A stretch of 64,000 nt of DNA from Xenorhabdus thuongxuanensis. GTDB taxonomy: Bacteria > Pseudomonadota > Gammaproteobacteria > Enterobacterales > Enterobacteriaceae. Position numbers and translations under genes: made by a program. Below the pieces are notes generated by a model, which worked only from the letters and a program-made list of their open reading frames with translations, did not search any database and was not told where the DNA came from. Positions 39,364-49,461 of this stretch are shown here, piece after piece; within the stretch, counting starts at the first letter, position 1, and each line of letters starts with the position of its first letter. The stretch lies in assembly GCF_001908095.1 (NCBI RefSeq), contig NZ_MKGR01000006.1, positions 1 through 64,000 of the forward strand, in the 5' to 3' direction.

Positions 39364-42300
39364 TTAGTGAGAAGTTGAAGTGTGTTCAGGTTCCTCATTT
39401 TTTTTCGTAAACCGTCGCTTAATGACAACGAAAAATACAGGGACAAAATAAATTGCCAACGATGTAGCTGCAATCATTCCACCCAATACTCCCGTTCCTA
39501 CGGCATTTTGTGCACCTGAACCTGCGCCATTGCTCAATACCAGAGGCATAACACCAAGCATAAAGGCTAAAGACGTCATGAGTATTGGACGCAAGCGCAT
39601 TCTGGCTGCTTCAAGAGTTGCTTCTATTAATCCCTTGCCTTCTTTTTCTATCAAATCCTTGGCAAACTCTACGATAAGGATGGCGTTTTTCGCAGACAGC
39701 CCTATGGTTGTTAATAATCCAACCTTAAAGTAAACGTCATTACCCAGTCCACGTATTGATGTTGCCAGCAATGCACCGATAACCCCCAGAGGGACGACTA
39801 GCATGACCGAGAACGGCACAGACCAGCTTTCATATAATGCTGCCAGACAAAGGAATACAACAATTAATGACAGCGCATATAGAGCAGGAGCCTGATTACC
39901 TGATAAACGTTCTTGATAAGACATTCCAGTCCAGTCATAGCCAATTCCTGAAGGTAATTGTGATGCCAATTGCTCCATAAGTGCCATTGCGTCACCAGTA
40001 CTTTGACCAGGTGCTGCCTCACCCACAATTTCCATAGAAGGAAGACCGTTGTAGCGTTCCAGACGTGGTGAACCATAAATCCAGGGATCTTTTGATGCAT
40101 CTATGAACGCAGAAAACGGCACCATTTCTCCATGATAGTTACGAACATATAACTTGCTAATATCGCTTGGCAACATACGGTAAGGAGAATCAGCCTGAAT
40201 ATAGACTTTTTTGACTCGCCCGCGGTCGATAAAGTCATTGATGTAAACACCGCCAAACATCGTGCTCAGGGTTGAGTTGATATTTGTCGTGGATACAGCC
40301 AGGGCTTCTGCTTTTTCCTTATCGATATAAATACGATATTGTTGTGTGTCATCTTGCCCATTAGGGCGGACATTCGTCAGCATATCTGGGTGTTTTGCAA
40401 CCATACCAAGCAATTGGTTACGTGCTTCTGTCAGTGCTGCATGCCCCAAATTTCCTTTATCAATTAATTGGAAGTCAAATCCGCTGGCAGAACCCAACTC
40501 TACAATTGAAGGAATATTGAATGCAAAGACAAGACCTTCCTTAATTTGAGCAAAATTCGCATTTGCTCGAGCAACAATGGCCGGAACCTTATCTTTGGAA
40601 TCCTTGCGTAGTTCCCAATCTTTTAAACTGATAAATGCCAGGCCAGTGTTTTGTCCTTGACCACTAAAACCAAAGCCATTAACTGTAAATACAGACTTAA
40701 CAACATCTTTTTCTTTGGTATAGAAGTAATCATTGATCTCATTCAATACCTTTTGTGTCTGTTCCTGAGTGGAGCCAGGTGGTAATTGAACCAATGCCAG
40801 TAAAACCCCCTGGTCTTCTTCTGGCAAGAAGGAAGATGGCAGATTCTTAAATATCCAGGCCATGCCAGCGATCAACATAACATAGATCACCAAGTAACGG
40901 CCTGTGCCACGTAACATCCGGCCAATACTATCAGTATAATGATGTGTGCTCTTTTCAAACAGACGGTTAAACCAACCAAAGAATCCTGTGTGAGTTCCAT
41001 GGCCGCCTTTAGCAACAGGTTTGAGCATCGTCGCACACAGTGCCGGAGTCAGGATTAATGCTACCAGCACAGACAGTATCATTGCTGAAACGATCGTGAT
41101 TGAGAATTGGCGGTAAATTGCTCCTGTTGAACCTCCGAAGAATGCCATTGGTACAAATACAGCGGAAAGCACTAGTGCGATACCGACCAGAGCGCCTTGG
41201 ATCTGCCCCATTGATTTTTTAGTGGCTTCTTTTGGCGATAGCCCCTCTTCTCGCATGATTCGTTCGACGTTTTCCACAACAACAATAGCATCATCCACGA
41301 GCAAGCCTATAGCAAGTACCATAGCGAACATGGTCAATGTATTGATGGAATAGCCAAACGAAGCAAGAATGGCAAATGTACCAAGCAGTACAACCGGAAC
41401 CGCAATCGTTGGAATAAAGGTAGCTCGGAAATTTTGCAGGAACAGGTACATGACGATAAACACTAACAAAATGGCTTCTGCCAATGTTTTCACCACTTCG
41501 AAAATAGAAATTTTAACGAATGGCGTAGTGTCATATGGATAGACAACAGTCAACCCATGCGGGAAGAAGGGTTGCATTTCAGCCAGTGCTTCTTTAACAG
41601 CCTTGGAGGTATTCAAGGCATTGGCACCCGTTGCCAGTTTGATACCAATCCCTGATGCTGGTTTGCCATTGAAGCGACCAATAATACTGTAATTTTCAGC
41701 ACCTAATTGAATGGTAGCGACATCATGCAAGCGAATTTGTGAACCGTCGGGGTTCATGCGCAGCAAAATATTGCCAAATTCTTCTGCCGAATTTAAGCGA
41801 GTTTGTGCGATGATCGAAGCATTCAAACGCTGACCTGGAACCGGTGGTGTTCCTCCTAATTGTCCGGCAGCAACCTGATTATTCTGAGCCCTGATTGCAC
41901 TAATAACATCCTGAGTGGTGATCTTATAGTTGAGTAGTTTGTCAGGGTTGAGCCAGATACGCATGGCATACTGCGTGCCAAAGAGCTGTGTTTCACCCAC
42001 GCCAGCAACACGACTCAGTGCATCTTTGACACTGCTTCCGATATAGTCAGCGATGTCATCTTGAGTCATGGAACCATCTTGAGAGATGAAACCAGCCACC
42101 ATCAAAAACGAACTGGTGGTTTTATCAACTCTAACACCTTGTTGCTGAACTTCTTGAGGCAATAGTGGCATTGCCAGTTGCAGTTTATTTTGAACCTGAA
42201 CTTGCGCGATATCTGGATCTGTGTCTGCTTCAAAGGTCAGCATGATATTCATGTTTCCCGCAGAATCGCTGTCGGAAGACATATACACTAGGTTATCGAT

Positions 42301-42513
42301 ACCATTCATATTCTGTTCAATAACCTGTGTCACAGTATTTTGTACTGTTGTCGCGTCAGCTCCTGGGTAACTTGCTGAAATGGAAATAGTAGGTGGAGCA
42401 ATAGCAGGATATTGCTCCACGGGTAATTTCATGATTGCCAACAAGCCAGATAGCATAGTAATAATCGCTATTACCCATGCAAAAATTGGCCGTTCGATAA
42501 AAAACTTAGGCAT
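39364..42513 (-). CDS. acrB: Multidrug efflux RND transporter permease AcrB
   Basis: Inner-membrane pump of the AcrA-AcrB-TolC tripartite drug exporter, driven by the proton gradient. 1049 aa, exactly the E. coli length. [21 protein letters not shown] opens the chain. The proton-relay Asp pair is in [15 protein letters not shown] (TM4) and the partner Lys in [15 protein letters not shown] (TM10). Two large periplasmic loops have the expected size. 14 nt after acrA; together they form one operon. Confidence 0.97.
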   Translation of the reverse strand: MPKFFIERPIFAWVIAIITMLSGLLAIMKLPVEQYPAIAPPTISISASYPGADATTVQNTVTQVIEQNMNGIDNLVYMSSDSDSAGNMNIMLTFEADTDPDIAQVQVQNKLQLAMPLLPQEVQQQGVRVDKTTSSFLMVAGFISQDGSMTQDDIADYIGSSVKDALSRVAGVGETQLFGTQYAMRIWLNPDKLLNYKITTQDVISAIRAQNNQVAAGQLGGTPPVPGQRLNASIIAQTRLNSAEEFGNILLRMNPDGSQIRLHDVATIQLGAENYSIIGRFNGKPASGIGIKLATGANALNTSKAVKEALAEMQPFFPHGLTVVYPYDTTPFVKISIFEVVKTLAEAILLVFIVMYLFLQNFRATFIPTIAVPVVLLGTFAILASFGYSINTLTMFAMVLAIGLLVDDAIVVVENVERIMREEGLSPKEATKKSMGQIQGALVGIALVLSAVFVPMAFFGGSTGAIYRQFSITIVSAMILSVLVALILTPALCATMLKPVAKGGHGTHTGFFGWFNRLFEKSTHHYTDSIGRMLRGTGRYLVIYVMLIAGMAWIFKNLPSSFLPEEDQGVLLALVQLPPGSTQEQTQKVLNEINDYFYTKEKDVVKSVFTVNGFGFSGQGQNTGLAFISLKDWELRKDSKDKVPAIVARANANFAQIKEGLVFAFNIPSIVELGSASGFDFQLIDKGNLGHAALTEARNQLLGMVAKHPDMLTNVRPNGQDDTQQYRIYIDKEKAEALAVSTTNINSTLSTMFGGVYINDFIDRGRVKKVYIQADSPYRMLPSDISKLYVRNYHGEMVPFSAFIDASKDPWIYGSPRLERYNGLPSMEIVGEAAPGQSTGDAMALMEQLASQLPSGIGYDWTGMSYQERLSGNQAPALYALSLIVVFLCLAALYESWSVPFSVMLVVPLGVIGALLATSIRGLGNDVYFKVGLLTTIGLSAKNAILIVEFAKDLIEKEGKGLIEATLEAARMRLRPILMTSLAFMLGVMPLVLSNGAGSGAQNAVGTGVLGGMIAATSLAIYFVPVFFVVIKRRFTKKNEEPEHTSTSH

Positions 42514-42527
42514 GAATCACCGACTCC

Positions 42528-43727
42528 TTATTGAGGCTTTTTTGCAGACTCAGTTTGATTAGCCGTAGGATTAGCATTCAAATCTGTTTCCGTTGGCTTG
42601 ACCGTTATTCCCGGCGCTATTTTCTGCAACCCTGTGACGATTACTCTATCTCCAGCTTTCAGACCTTCTGTCACCAACCATTTGTTACCAATTGCCTGAG
42701 TAGCGTTGATATTGCGCAATTCTACTTTGTTATCTTTATCTACAATCAGTGTGGTTGCTTGGCCACGAGGTGTTCTGGTAACAGCTTGCTGAGGAACCAA
42801 AATCGCATTTTTGCGCACACCTTCTTCTAACTTGGTGCGAACAAACATACCTGGCAGTAATTCTTCATTTGGGTTTGGAAATACAGCACGCATAGTGATA
42901 GAGCTTGTTGTTTCGTCAACCGTCACGTCAGAAAACTCAAGGTAACCTTCTTGACTGTATTCTTGTCCTGTGTCAGTTATTAGGCGGATTTTGGTTTTTT
43001 TGTTCTCTCTTTGAACGGTTCCTTTTGCAATTTCATTTTTGAGTCGCAGATAGTCGTCACTTGATTGAGTGATATCAACATAAATGGGATCTAACTGCTG
43101 AACAATCGTCAGGGCTGTTGGCTGACCCGCAGAAACCAGTGCTCCTTCTGTGACGGTAGACTTACCCGCACGTCCAGAAATAGGGGAGGTTACCTTGGTG
43201 TATGCTAGGTTGATTCTGGCATTTTCCAATGCCGCCTGAGAGGACTGAACATCTGCTTTTGCCTGAGCATATTCTGAATTTGCTTTATCAAATTCCTGCT
43301 TACTCACGTATTGTGTGCCTAGCAAGGATTGATAACGCTCAACGGTTAAGCGGGAAACATTCTCATTGGCTTGCGCTCTGGCTAAGCTTGCTTTGGCTTT
43401 ACTGTATTCTGCTTGATAAGTGGCAGGGTCTATTTGGTATAACGACTCACCAGCAACCACATCACTTCCTTCTTTATAGTTACGTTTCAGTATGATGCCG
43501 CCGACTTGGGGGCGAACTTCTGCAACACGATAAGCCGATGTACGGCCTGGTAATTCTGTGATGACCGTTAGAGGTTCTGCCTTCAGTGTTACGATACCAA
43601 CTTCAGGAACATGCTGGCCTGCAGCCCCTTGCTGTGTATTTTTATTGTCATTGCATCCTGAAAGAATGAAACTGCTTGAAATTACCAGTAATGTGGCCAG
43701 AGGCAAACCCCCCCTGTTCTTTCGCAT
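42528..43727 (-). CDS. acrA: Multidrug efflux RND periplasmic adaptor AcrA
   Basis: Membrane-fusion lipoprotein that links AcrB to TolC. The lipobox LSGC gives lipidated Cys25. A lipoyl/barrel-sandwich domain (PQVGGIILKRNYKEGSDV), an alpha-hairpin (about 100-170) and beta-barrel/membrane-proximal domains follow. 399 aa against 397 in E. coli. First gene of acrAB, divergent from acrR. Confidence 0.96.
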   Translation of the reverse strand: MRKNRGGLPLATLLVISSSFILSGCNDNKNTQQGAAGQHVPEVGIVTLKAEPLTVITELPGRTSAYRVAEVRPQVGGIILKRNYKEGSDVVAGESLYQIDPATYQAEYSKAKASLARAQANENVSRLTVERYQSLLGTQYVSKQEFDKANSEYAQAKADVQSSQAALENARINLAYTKVTSPISGRAGKSTVTEGALVSAGQPTALTIVQQLDPIYVDITQSSDDYLRLKNEIAKGTVQRENKKTKIRLITDTGQEYSQEGYLEFSDVTVDETTSSITMRAVFPNPNEELLPGMFVRTKLEEGVRKNAILVPQQAVTRTPRGQATTLIVDKDNKVELRNINATQAIGNKWLVTEGLKAGDRVIVTGLQKIAPGITVKPTETDLNANPTANQTESAKKPQ

Positions 43728-43812
43728 AAGTAAACCTCAATTTTTCAATGTTGATTCGCTAATCTAACAAGTGAAATCATTACTTCGTTGGTTAATGGGT
43801 GCTATAGTACAA

Positions 43813-43830
43813 ACATACATGAATGTATGT
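43813..43830. promoter_or_regulatory. AcrR operator between acrA and acrR
   Basis: ACATACAT-GA-ATGTATGT is a perfect 8-bp inverted repeat. It closely follows the 24-bp AcrR-binding palindrome of E. coli (TACATACAT...ATGTATGTA). It sits midway in the divergent space, so it can control both genes. Confidence 0.8.
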
Positions 43831-43869
43831 AAATCAGCCTCGGTCAAAAACAAAGTTTATGGCACTAAA

Positions 43870-44520
43870 ATGGCACGAAAAACTAAACAGCAAGCAAATC
43901 AAACTCGTCAGCAAATTATAGATGCTGCGATAAAGATCTTTTCTAAGCGTGGTGTTTCTGCTACCTCGCTATCCGATATCGCAACTGCCGCTGGTGTAAC
44001 GCGCGGAGCAATTTACTGGCACTTTAAAAATAAAACAGATCTACTTTCTGTTGTTTGTAGAATGCCAGAGCATAAAATAGACGAACTAGAGAAAGAGTAT
44101 CAATCAAAATATCCTGATAATCCACTTATTGCTTTGAGATATTTATTAATTTCCATGTTAAGAATGATGATTGATGACTCTCAGATTCGTCAATTAATGG
44201 AAATTTTTTTCCATAAATGTGAATTCGTTGGAGAAATGTTTCCACTAGTAGAGGATATTCGGGAGATGTGTATTTCTGATTACAAGAAGATTGAAAAAAT
44301 GTTGTTTGCTTGTGTTCAATCCGGAGAACTACCCTATAATCTTGACTTCAGGCGTTCTGCCATCATGTTGAGAGCATTGATGACAGGGATATTTGAGAAC
44401 TGGTCATTCTCACCAGACAGTTTTAATATTCAAGAGCAATCTGCCCATTTGGTGGATAGTTTCATTGATACACTTAAATACAGCCACCATTTGCGGAACA
44501 GCGAAGAAAACCAATCTTGA
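43870..44520 (+). CDS. acrR: TetR-family repressor AcrR
   Basis: Represses acrAB and itself and is released by pump substrates. N-terminal TetR helix-turn-helix (TSLSDIATAAGVTRGAIYWHFKNKTDL, about residues 32-58) and a helical ligand-binding domain with the family segment LMEIFFHKCEFVGEM. The frame is open 33 codons upstream, but ATG 43870 (MARKTKQQANQTRQQI) aligns with E. coli. That places the operator 40 nt before the start. 216 aa. The ribosome-binding site is weak. Confidence 0.95.
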   Translation: MARKTKQQANQTRQQIIDAAIKIFSKRGVSATSLSDIATAAGVTRGAIYWHFKNKTDLLSVVCRMPEHKIDELEKEYQSKYPDNPLIALRYLLISMLRMMIDDSQIRQLMEIFFHKCEFVGEMFPLVEDIREMCISDYKKIEKMLFACVQSGELPYNLDFRRSAIMLRALMTGIFENWSFSPDSFNIQEQSAHLVDSFIDTLKYSHHLRNSEENQS

Positions 44521-44684
44521 ACACGGAACCCATAGCTAGACGAAGTTAACTGTAGTATTGATAAATTATGTCGGGAAAACGACATCAATATTGCATTTAA
44601 TCAGCTAGTGATAAACCATTTTCTAGTTTGTTTAAGCTGTTTTTCGTTTAAACACAAAGTATTAGGGTTAAGTATTAATTAGGC

Positions 44685-44849
44685 TTATTCCTCAGATTTC
44701 TGTGCCTGTTTTTCCAATTTACCCTGAAGATCGTATTGGACGATTTCTAGTGCTGCCAGTGCGATAGCAGGAGAAATTTCGTTACATTCAAGCAAATAAA
44801 TAAGATCTACTGCTAGCTGTACTTCAGGTGGTGCTTGTTCTAGAGCCAT
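44685..44849 (-). CDS. rsmS: Pleiotropic regulatory protein RsmS (YbaM)
   Basis: A 54-aa gene. MALEQAPPEVQLAVDLIYLL aligns with E. coli YbaM (DUF2496), whose Pectobacterium homologue RsmS affects secondary metabolism and virulence by an unknown mechanism. AAGGAAG precedes the ATG. It follows priC by 20 nt, the same order as E. coli. The protein is a short helical pair with no cofactor motif. Confidence 0.88.
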   Translation of the reverse strand: MALEQAPPEVQLAVDLIYLLECNEISPAIALAALEIVQYDLQGKLEKQAQKSEE

Positions 44850-44869
44850 AGCGGCTTCTTCCTTTGTGA

Positions 44870-45412
44870 TTAATTTGAATGCTCTCGCTTTTCTATCGAC
44901 TTCTCGATCCGCATTAATGCTTGACGACAGCGGGCGAGCCTACCGGCCAAGGCCGCAATTTCTTTTTGCAGTTTGTGCTTATTGGTAAGTGTAGTTTGTT
45001 TGTTTAACTGTAATTCCCTGTCATCAATCATTGCCATTAAACGACGTTCATAATCTTGATGTTCAGCCAAACGTTGATAAAGATCCTGTTCTTGTGAGCG
45101 GTGCTTAAATTTATCTTCCTGTTTTCGTAGAGCTTGGGTTGATATCTCACGTTTAATTGCTTCAATTTGTGTTACTAAACGCTCTGCAAGGAACTTTACT
45201 TGTTCAATCCGATAATCGCTTACACAGGTTTTCAATTGTTCCATATTTTGTCTGATTTCTTTCAAGTATCCACCAAGTTTATTGCTGCGGTGGTGGAATA
45301 ATGCTTGATCAAAACGTGCTGTGGAAAAAGGGATATCAGGCAGTAAAGCGAGTTCTTTTTCCAGAATATTGACTTGTTTTTCAAGTGCACTTAATAAATT
45401 TTGTATGCCCAT
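44870..45412 (-). CDS. priC: Primosomal replication protein PriC (N'')
   Basis: Helps reload DnaB at stalled forks independently of PriA. Divergent in sequence, but the family features are clear: STARFDQALFHHRSNKLGGYL, LAERLVTQIEAIKREI, HQDYERRLMAMIDDRE and the end RLARCRQALMRIE. All-helical. The start is uncertain: the frame is open to a GTG at 45487. ATG 45412 (MGIQNLLSALEKQV) gives 180 aa, near E. coli's 175, and aligns best. E. coli mscK, which stands before ybaM-priC there, is missing. Confidence 0.85.
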   Translation of the reverse strand: MGIQNLLSALEKQVNILEKELALLPDIPFSTARFDQALFHHRSNKLGGYLKEIRQNMEQLKTCVSDYRIEQVKFLAERLVTQIEAIKREISTQALRKQEDKFKHRSQEQDLYQRLAEHQDYERRLMAMIDDRELQLNKQTTLTNKHKLQKEIAALAGRLARCRQALMRIEKSIEKREHSN

Positions 45413-45616
45413 TAGCATCTCATTATCATTAATAATCTGTCTGTTAAAGCGCTTTAATTGGCTTCGCAGATTCGGTTGCCATAACACTGAACTTGCTAGG
45501 AGTGGAGCTTGACTTAAGTCAACAAAATATAAGCAGTGACTTGCTTGGCAGTTGCTTTTTTCCGGTAGTTTGCATAGATTTTACCGTTTTCTTTTTAAAC
45601 CTGGCTGGCATCAATT

Positions 45617-46168
45617 ATGACCGCTAACGCACAACAACTGCAATTAATTAAAGATAGTATCGAAACAATTCCTGATTATCCAAAGGCGGGAATACTTTTT
45701 CGTGACATTACCACATTGCTCGATAATCCAGCAGCCTACCAAGCTACGATAGATTTATTGGTGGCTCGTTATCAGAATAAAGGCATCACGAAAATTGTTG
45801 GTACTGAAGCACGTGGTTTCTTATTCGGAGCGCCTGTTGCACTGTGTCTGGGAGTTGGTTTCGTTCCTGTTCGTAAAAAAGGTAAATTACCGCGTGAAAC
45901 ACTGAGTGAAACTTACGATCTGGAATATGGTACAGATACATTAGAAATCCATAAAAGCAGCATTAAGGATGGGGATAAAGTTCTGGTTATTGATGATCTG
46001 CTTGCAACAGGAGGCACCATTGATGCGACAGTTCGCCTGATTCGTCGTCTGGGGGGGCAAGTTTCCGAAGCGGCATTTATTATTGGATTGCCGGATTTAG
46101 GTGGCGTTGAACGTTTGAAAAAACAAGGCATTGACAGCTACACCATCGTTGAATTTCCTGGCCACTAA
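45617..46168 (+). CDS. apt: Adenine phosphoribosyltransferase
   Basis: Purine salvage: adenine plus PRPP to AMP. Type I phosphoribosyltransferase with the PRPP loop [13 protein letters not shown] (about 123-135), the adenine-contacting [14 protein letters not shown] and the flexible loop around [14 protein letters not shown]. 183 aa, as in E. coli. The Shine-Dalgarno is weak. Divergent from priC, followed by dnaX. Confidence 0.97.
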   Translation: MTANAQQLQLIKDSIETIPDYPKAGILFRDITTLLDNPAAYQATIDLLVARYQNKGITKIVGTEARGFLFGAPVALCLGVGFVPVRKKGKLPRETLSETYDLEYGTDTLEIHKSSIKDGDKVLVIDDLLATGGTIDATVRLIRRLGGQVSEAAFIIGLPDLGGVERLKKQGIDSYTIVEFPGH

Positions 46169-46207
46169 TTATTCTGTTTTTTGCATTATTGATACATATT
46201 GATATAT

Positions 46208-46233
46208 CAGCCTCGCCGTTAGTGGTGAGGCTG
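46208..46233 (+). terminator. Hairpin after apt
   Basis: CAGCCTCGCC-GTTAGT-GGTGAGGCTG, 10-bp stem with one G-U pair, 39 nt past apt; no U-run, so possibly a weak terminator before dnaX. Confidence 0.4.
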
Positions 46234-46275
46234 TGCTAGCATGATAGGCAGTCATGTTCAATTTCCTCGGTATTC

Positions 46276-48279
46276 ATGAGCTATCAGGTACTTGCCCGTA
46301 AGTGGCGCCCACAAATATTTTCTGACGTGATTGGTCAGCAACATGTGCTGACTGCATTGGCAAATGGTCTCGAACATCAACGCCTTCATCACGCTTATCT
46401 TTTTTCCGGCACTCGTGGCGTGGGAAAAACCACTATTGCACGTCTGTTGGCAAAAGGACTGAATTGCGAAAAGGGTATAACCAAGACTCCGTGTGGTCAG
46501 TGTACTAATTGTCTCGAAATTGAACAGGGGCGGTTTGTGGATCTGATTGAGATCGACGCTGCTTCCCGAACAAAAGTAGAAGATACCCGCGAGTTGCTGG
46601 ACAACGTCCAGTATGCGCCCGCTAGAGGTCGTTTCAAAGTTTACCTTATCGATGAAGTTCACATGCTTTCTCGCCATAGTTTCAATGCATTGTTGAAGAC
46701 ATTGGAAGAGCCACCGGAACATGTGAAATTCCTTCTGGCAACAACAGATCCACAGAAACTGCCAGTGACTATTCTTTCACGCTGTTTGCAATTCCATTTG
46801 AAAACACTCGATGTGGATCAAATTAGTAGCCAATTGGAACATATCCTTAATGCAGAGCAAATAGAAAGCGATACTCGTGCCCGTCAGCTTCTAGCCCGTG
46901 CAGCGGATGGTAGTATGCGTGATGCTTTGAGCTTAACGGATCAAGCTATTGCCCTTGGTGGAGGGAAGCTAACATCGGATATCGTCAGCCAGATGCTAGG
47001 AACGCTGGACGATGACCAACCATTGGCGATGATTGAATCGCTGGTACGTGCAGATGGTCAACAAATGATGGCTCTAGTGGAACAAGTTGCGACTCGTGGT
47101 GTGGATTGGGAAAATTTGCTGGTTGAAACACTGTCGCTGTTGCATCGAATTGCCATGCTTCAGCTATTGCCTCAGCAACCTGAAAGTGAACCTTCTTCAA
47201 CAGAAGGGCGGTTGCGTTTGCTGGCAAGATCAATTTCCCCGACTGATTTGCAGCTTTATTACCAAGCGTTACTCGTAGGACGCAAGGAGCTTCCTTATGC
47301 GCCAGAACGACGAATGGGAGTTGAGATGGCGTTATTGCGTGCCTTGGCTTTTCATCCAAAAACGGTCGTTGAGGAAACATTACCACCTACTGTGGAAAAC
47401 CCTGTAGCGCCAATTGGGGGAGTACCTGTAACTCCGCCTTCAGCTCAGCTATCTTTAAATCAGTTTTCCTCAAGCCAATTTTCTTCAAATAATGAAGCAA
47501 ATGAACGCATGAGGCATGAAATACCACAATCAACGGGCAATGAATCTTCCGTTGCAAACAGCCCAACAGCGAAACTATTGCAAGCAAGAAATTCGTTGAC
47601 TCGTCAAGGAAATACACCACCAAAAAAGCCTGAGCCGGCAGAGCCTGCGAAGGTGAAACCGGCAAGTTCGGCGCTGGAGCGACTGGTGGCGGTGGCAGAA
47701 CAGCGGTCTCAATCTCATATTCCTAAAACACGGGAGCCTAAGCCGGTTAATCCGGTAAAAAAAGAAGCTTATCGCTGGCGAGCAACGAATACTGGAGAAG
47801 AGAAACAGAGCCCGACTACGACACCAAAAGCAATCAAAGCGGCTTTGGAGCACGAGAAAACAGCAGAGTTGGCAGAAAAGCTGGCCATTGAATCGAAACA
47901 AAGAGATCCATGGGCTGCGGAAATTGATAAACTGCACATTCCAAAATTGGTTCAGCAGGTAGCACTGAATACATTTAAAGAACAGATTGATGAAAATCGT
48001 CTTTGTCTGCATTTACGTTCAAAGCAGCGTCATCTTAATTCAGCATCGGCTCAGAAAGCGTTGACCGAAGCATTAAGTGAATTGCATGGAAAACCTATTG
48101 AACTCATTATCATTGAAGATGATAATCCTGCGGTAAAAACGCCTCTGGAGTGGCGGCAAGCCATTTATGAAGAAAAATTGGCACAAGCACGTCAATCCAT
48201 TATTTCGGATAAAACGATTCAAACACTTCGGCAACTATTCGATGCAGAATTGGATGAAGAAAGTATCCGGCCTGTTTAA
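46276..48279 (+). CDS. dnaX: DNA polymerase III subunits tau and gamma
   Basis: Clamp-loader ATPase (gamma) and replisome organiser (tau). AAA+ domain with Walker A GTRGVGKT (45-52), zinc ligands Cys64, Cys73, Cys76 and Cys79, and Walker B YLIDEVHML. Domain III extends to about 370, then comes a low-complexity linker and the tau-specific C-terminus that binds DnaB and the polymerase. Tau is 667 aa (643 in E. coli). A -1 frameshift signal at 47622 would give a gamma of about 452 aa. Followed closely by ybaB-recR. Confidence 0.97.
   Translation: MSYQVLARKWRPQIFSDVIGQQHVLTALANGLEHQRLHHAYLFSGTRGVGKTTIARLLAKGLNCEKGITKTPCGQCTNCLEIEQGRFVDLIEIDAASRTKVEDTRELLDNVQYAPARGRFKVYLIDEVHMLSRHSFNALLKTLEEPPEHVKFLLATTDPQKLPVTILSRCLQFHLKTLDVDQISSQLEHILNAEQIESDTRARQLLARAADGSMRDALSLTDQAIALGGGKLTSDIVSQMLGTLDDDQPLAMIESLVRADGQQMMALVEQVATRGVDWENLLVETLSLLHRIAMLQLLPQQPESEPSSTEGRLRLLARSISPTDLQLYYQALLVGRKELPYAPERRMGVEMALLRALAFHPKTVVEETLPPTVENPVAPIGGVPVTPPSAQLSLNQFSSSQFSSNNEANERMRHEIPQSTGNESSVANSPTAKLLQARNSLTRQGNTPPKKPEPAEPAKVKPASSALERLVAVAEQRSQSHIPKTREPKPVNPVKKEAYRWRATNTGEEKQSPTTTPKAIKAALEHEKTAELAEKLAIESKQRDPWAAEIDKLHIPKLVQQVALNTFKEQIDENRLCLHLRSKQRHLNSASAQKALTEALSELHGKPIELIIIEDDNPAVKTPLEWRQAIYEEKLAQARQSIISDKTIQTLRQLFDAELDEESIRPV
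47622..47628 (+). other. Programmed -1 frameshift site in dnaX (gamma synthesis)
   Basis: The slippery heptamer A AAA AAG is in the right frame (CCA AAA AAG). Slipping back one base gives one further codon (GCC) and then TGA, the same arrangement as E. coli. AAGGAA, a Shine-Dalgarno-like stimulator, lies about 11 nt upstream, and GCCGG / CCGGC can pair downstream. Confidence 0.8.
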
Positions 48280-48327
48280 CTGTCATAGTGTATTTTTATT
48301 CTGTGGCTATAGCGAAGAGAGAGAATT

Positions 48328-48657
48328 ATGTTTGGTAAAGGTGGTTTGGGCAATTTGATGAAACAGGCCCAACAGATGCAAGAAAAAATGCAGAAAATGC
48401 AAGAAGAAATTGCAAATCTGGAAGTTATAGGCGAATCTGGTGCGGGTCTGGTAAAAATCACTATTAATGGTGCACATAACTGCCGTCGGGTTGAAATCGA
48501 TCCAAGTTTGATGGACGACGACAAAGATATGCTGGAAGATCTGATCGCAGCGGCATTCAATGATGCAGCTCGCCGTATTGAAGAAACCCAGAAAGAAAAA
48601 ATGGCTAGTGTTTCCAGTGGAATGCAATTACCACCTGGGTTTAAGATGCCATTCTAA
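48328..48657 (+). CDS. ybaB: YbaB/EbfC nucleoid-associated protein
   Basis: Small dimeric DNA-binding protein of the YbaB/EbfC family. 109 aa, start [21 protein letters not shown], then the conserved [25 protein letters not shown]. It is 48 nt after dnaX and shares the A of its stop with the recR start (TAATG), so dnaX-ybaB-recR form an operon. Confidence 0.95.
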   Translation: MFGKGGLGNLMKQAQQMQEKMQKMQEEIANLEVIGESGAGLVKITINGAHNCRRVEIDPSLMDDDKDMLEDLIAAAFNDAARRIEETQKEKMASVSSGMQLPPGFKMPF

Positions 48658-49265
48658 TGCAAACCAGTCCTCTTCTTGAATCCCTGATGGAAGCCCTGCG
48701 CTGTTTACCCAGTGTAGGCCCAAAATCTGCACAGCGGATGGCATTTCATCTATTGCAGAGAGATCGCAGTGGTGGGATGCGATTGGCCCAGGCACTGACG
48801 CGAGCTATGTCTGAAATTGGTCACTGTCAGGATTGCCGGACATTCACGGAACAGGAACAGTGCACGATTTGCGCCAATCCCCGTCGCCAGCAGAATGGTC
48901 AGATCTGTGTAGTGGAAAGCCCCGCAGATATTCATGCTATCGAACAAACGGGTCAGTTTGCGGGACGTTATTTTGTCCTGATGGGGCATCTATCGCCCCT
49001 GGATGGCATTGGGCCAATGGATATTGGTTTAGATCGTTTAGAAGAACGCTTATCTTCTGAAACCTTGTCAGAAATCATTCTGGCAACTAATCCAACTGTC
49101 GAAGGAGAGGCAACGGCAAACTATATCGCAGAAATGTGCTCTCAATATGGTGTGATAGCCAGCCGAATTGCTCACGGTGTTCCTGTGGGTGGAGAGCTTG
49201 AAATGGTGGATGGTACAACACTGTCTCATTCGCTGGCTGGCCGTCAAAAAATCACGGATTTGTGA
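48657..49265 (+). CDS. recR: Recombination mediator protein RecR
   Basis: Works with RecO and RecF to load RecA on gapped DNA. Helix-hairpin-helix at the N-terminus ([20 protein letters not shown]), a four-Cys zinc finger ([16 protein letters not shown], about 57-72) and a TOPRIM domain ([17 protein letters not shown]). 202 aa against 201 in E. coli. The last gene of dnaX-ybaB-recR. Confidence 0.96.
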   Translation: MQTSPLLESLMEALRCLPSVGPKSAQRMAFHLLQRDRSGGMRLAQALTRAMSEIGHCQDCRTFTEQEQCTICANPRRQQNGQICVVESPADIHAIEQTGQFAGRYFVLMGHLSPLDGIGPMDIGLDRLEERLSSETLSEIILATNPTVEGEATANYIAEMCSQYGVIASRIAHGVPVGGELEMVDGTTLSHSLAGRQKITDL

Positions 49266-49293
49266 TTTTGTTCCCAATTAATGGGAGATTTTA

Positions 49294-49326
49294 ATGGATG
49301 GTAGTGCTGATTATGCCGCCATCCAT
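49294..49326 (+). terminator. Hairpin after recR
   Basis: ATGGATGG / CCATCCAT, an 8-bp perfect stem with a 17-nt loop, 29 nt past recR. No U-run; weak candidate. Confidence 0.4.
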
Positions 49327-49378
49327 AGCCGTTTTACCCGCTTATCAAATTAATTTTACATTCTTCTTGTTGCCTTAA

Positions 49379-49407
49379 CTTGAAACTTTCCGTATTTATC
49401 CCCATTT
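49379..49407 (+). promoter_or_regulatory. Sigma-32 promoter of htpG
   Basis: CTTGAAA, 14 bp, CCCCATTT: both heat-shock boxes fit, with the spacing I recall for E. coli htpG. About 55 nt before the htpG ATG. Confidence 0.8.
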
Positions 49408-49461
49408 GATGATTATCGTCCGATTTTACATATCTGAACTGGATTTAGATTGAGGTAATAA

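Noticed and set aside
47757-47764. AAAAAAAG tract in dnaX considered as frameshift site
   Set aside because: The -1 frame stays open for about 40 codons and no Shine-Dalgarno-like stimulator lies at the right distance; the heptamer at 47622 fits the known mechanism fully.
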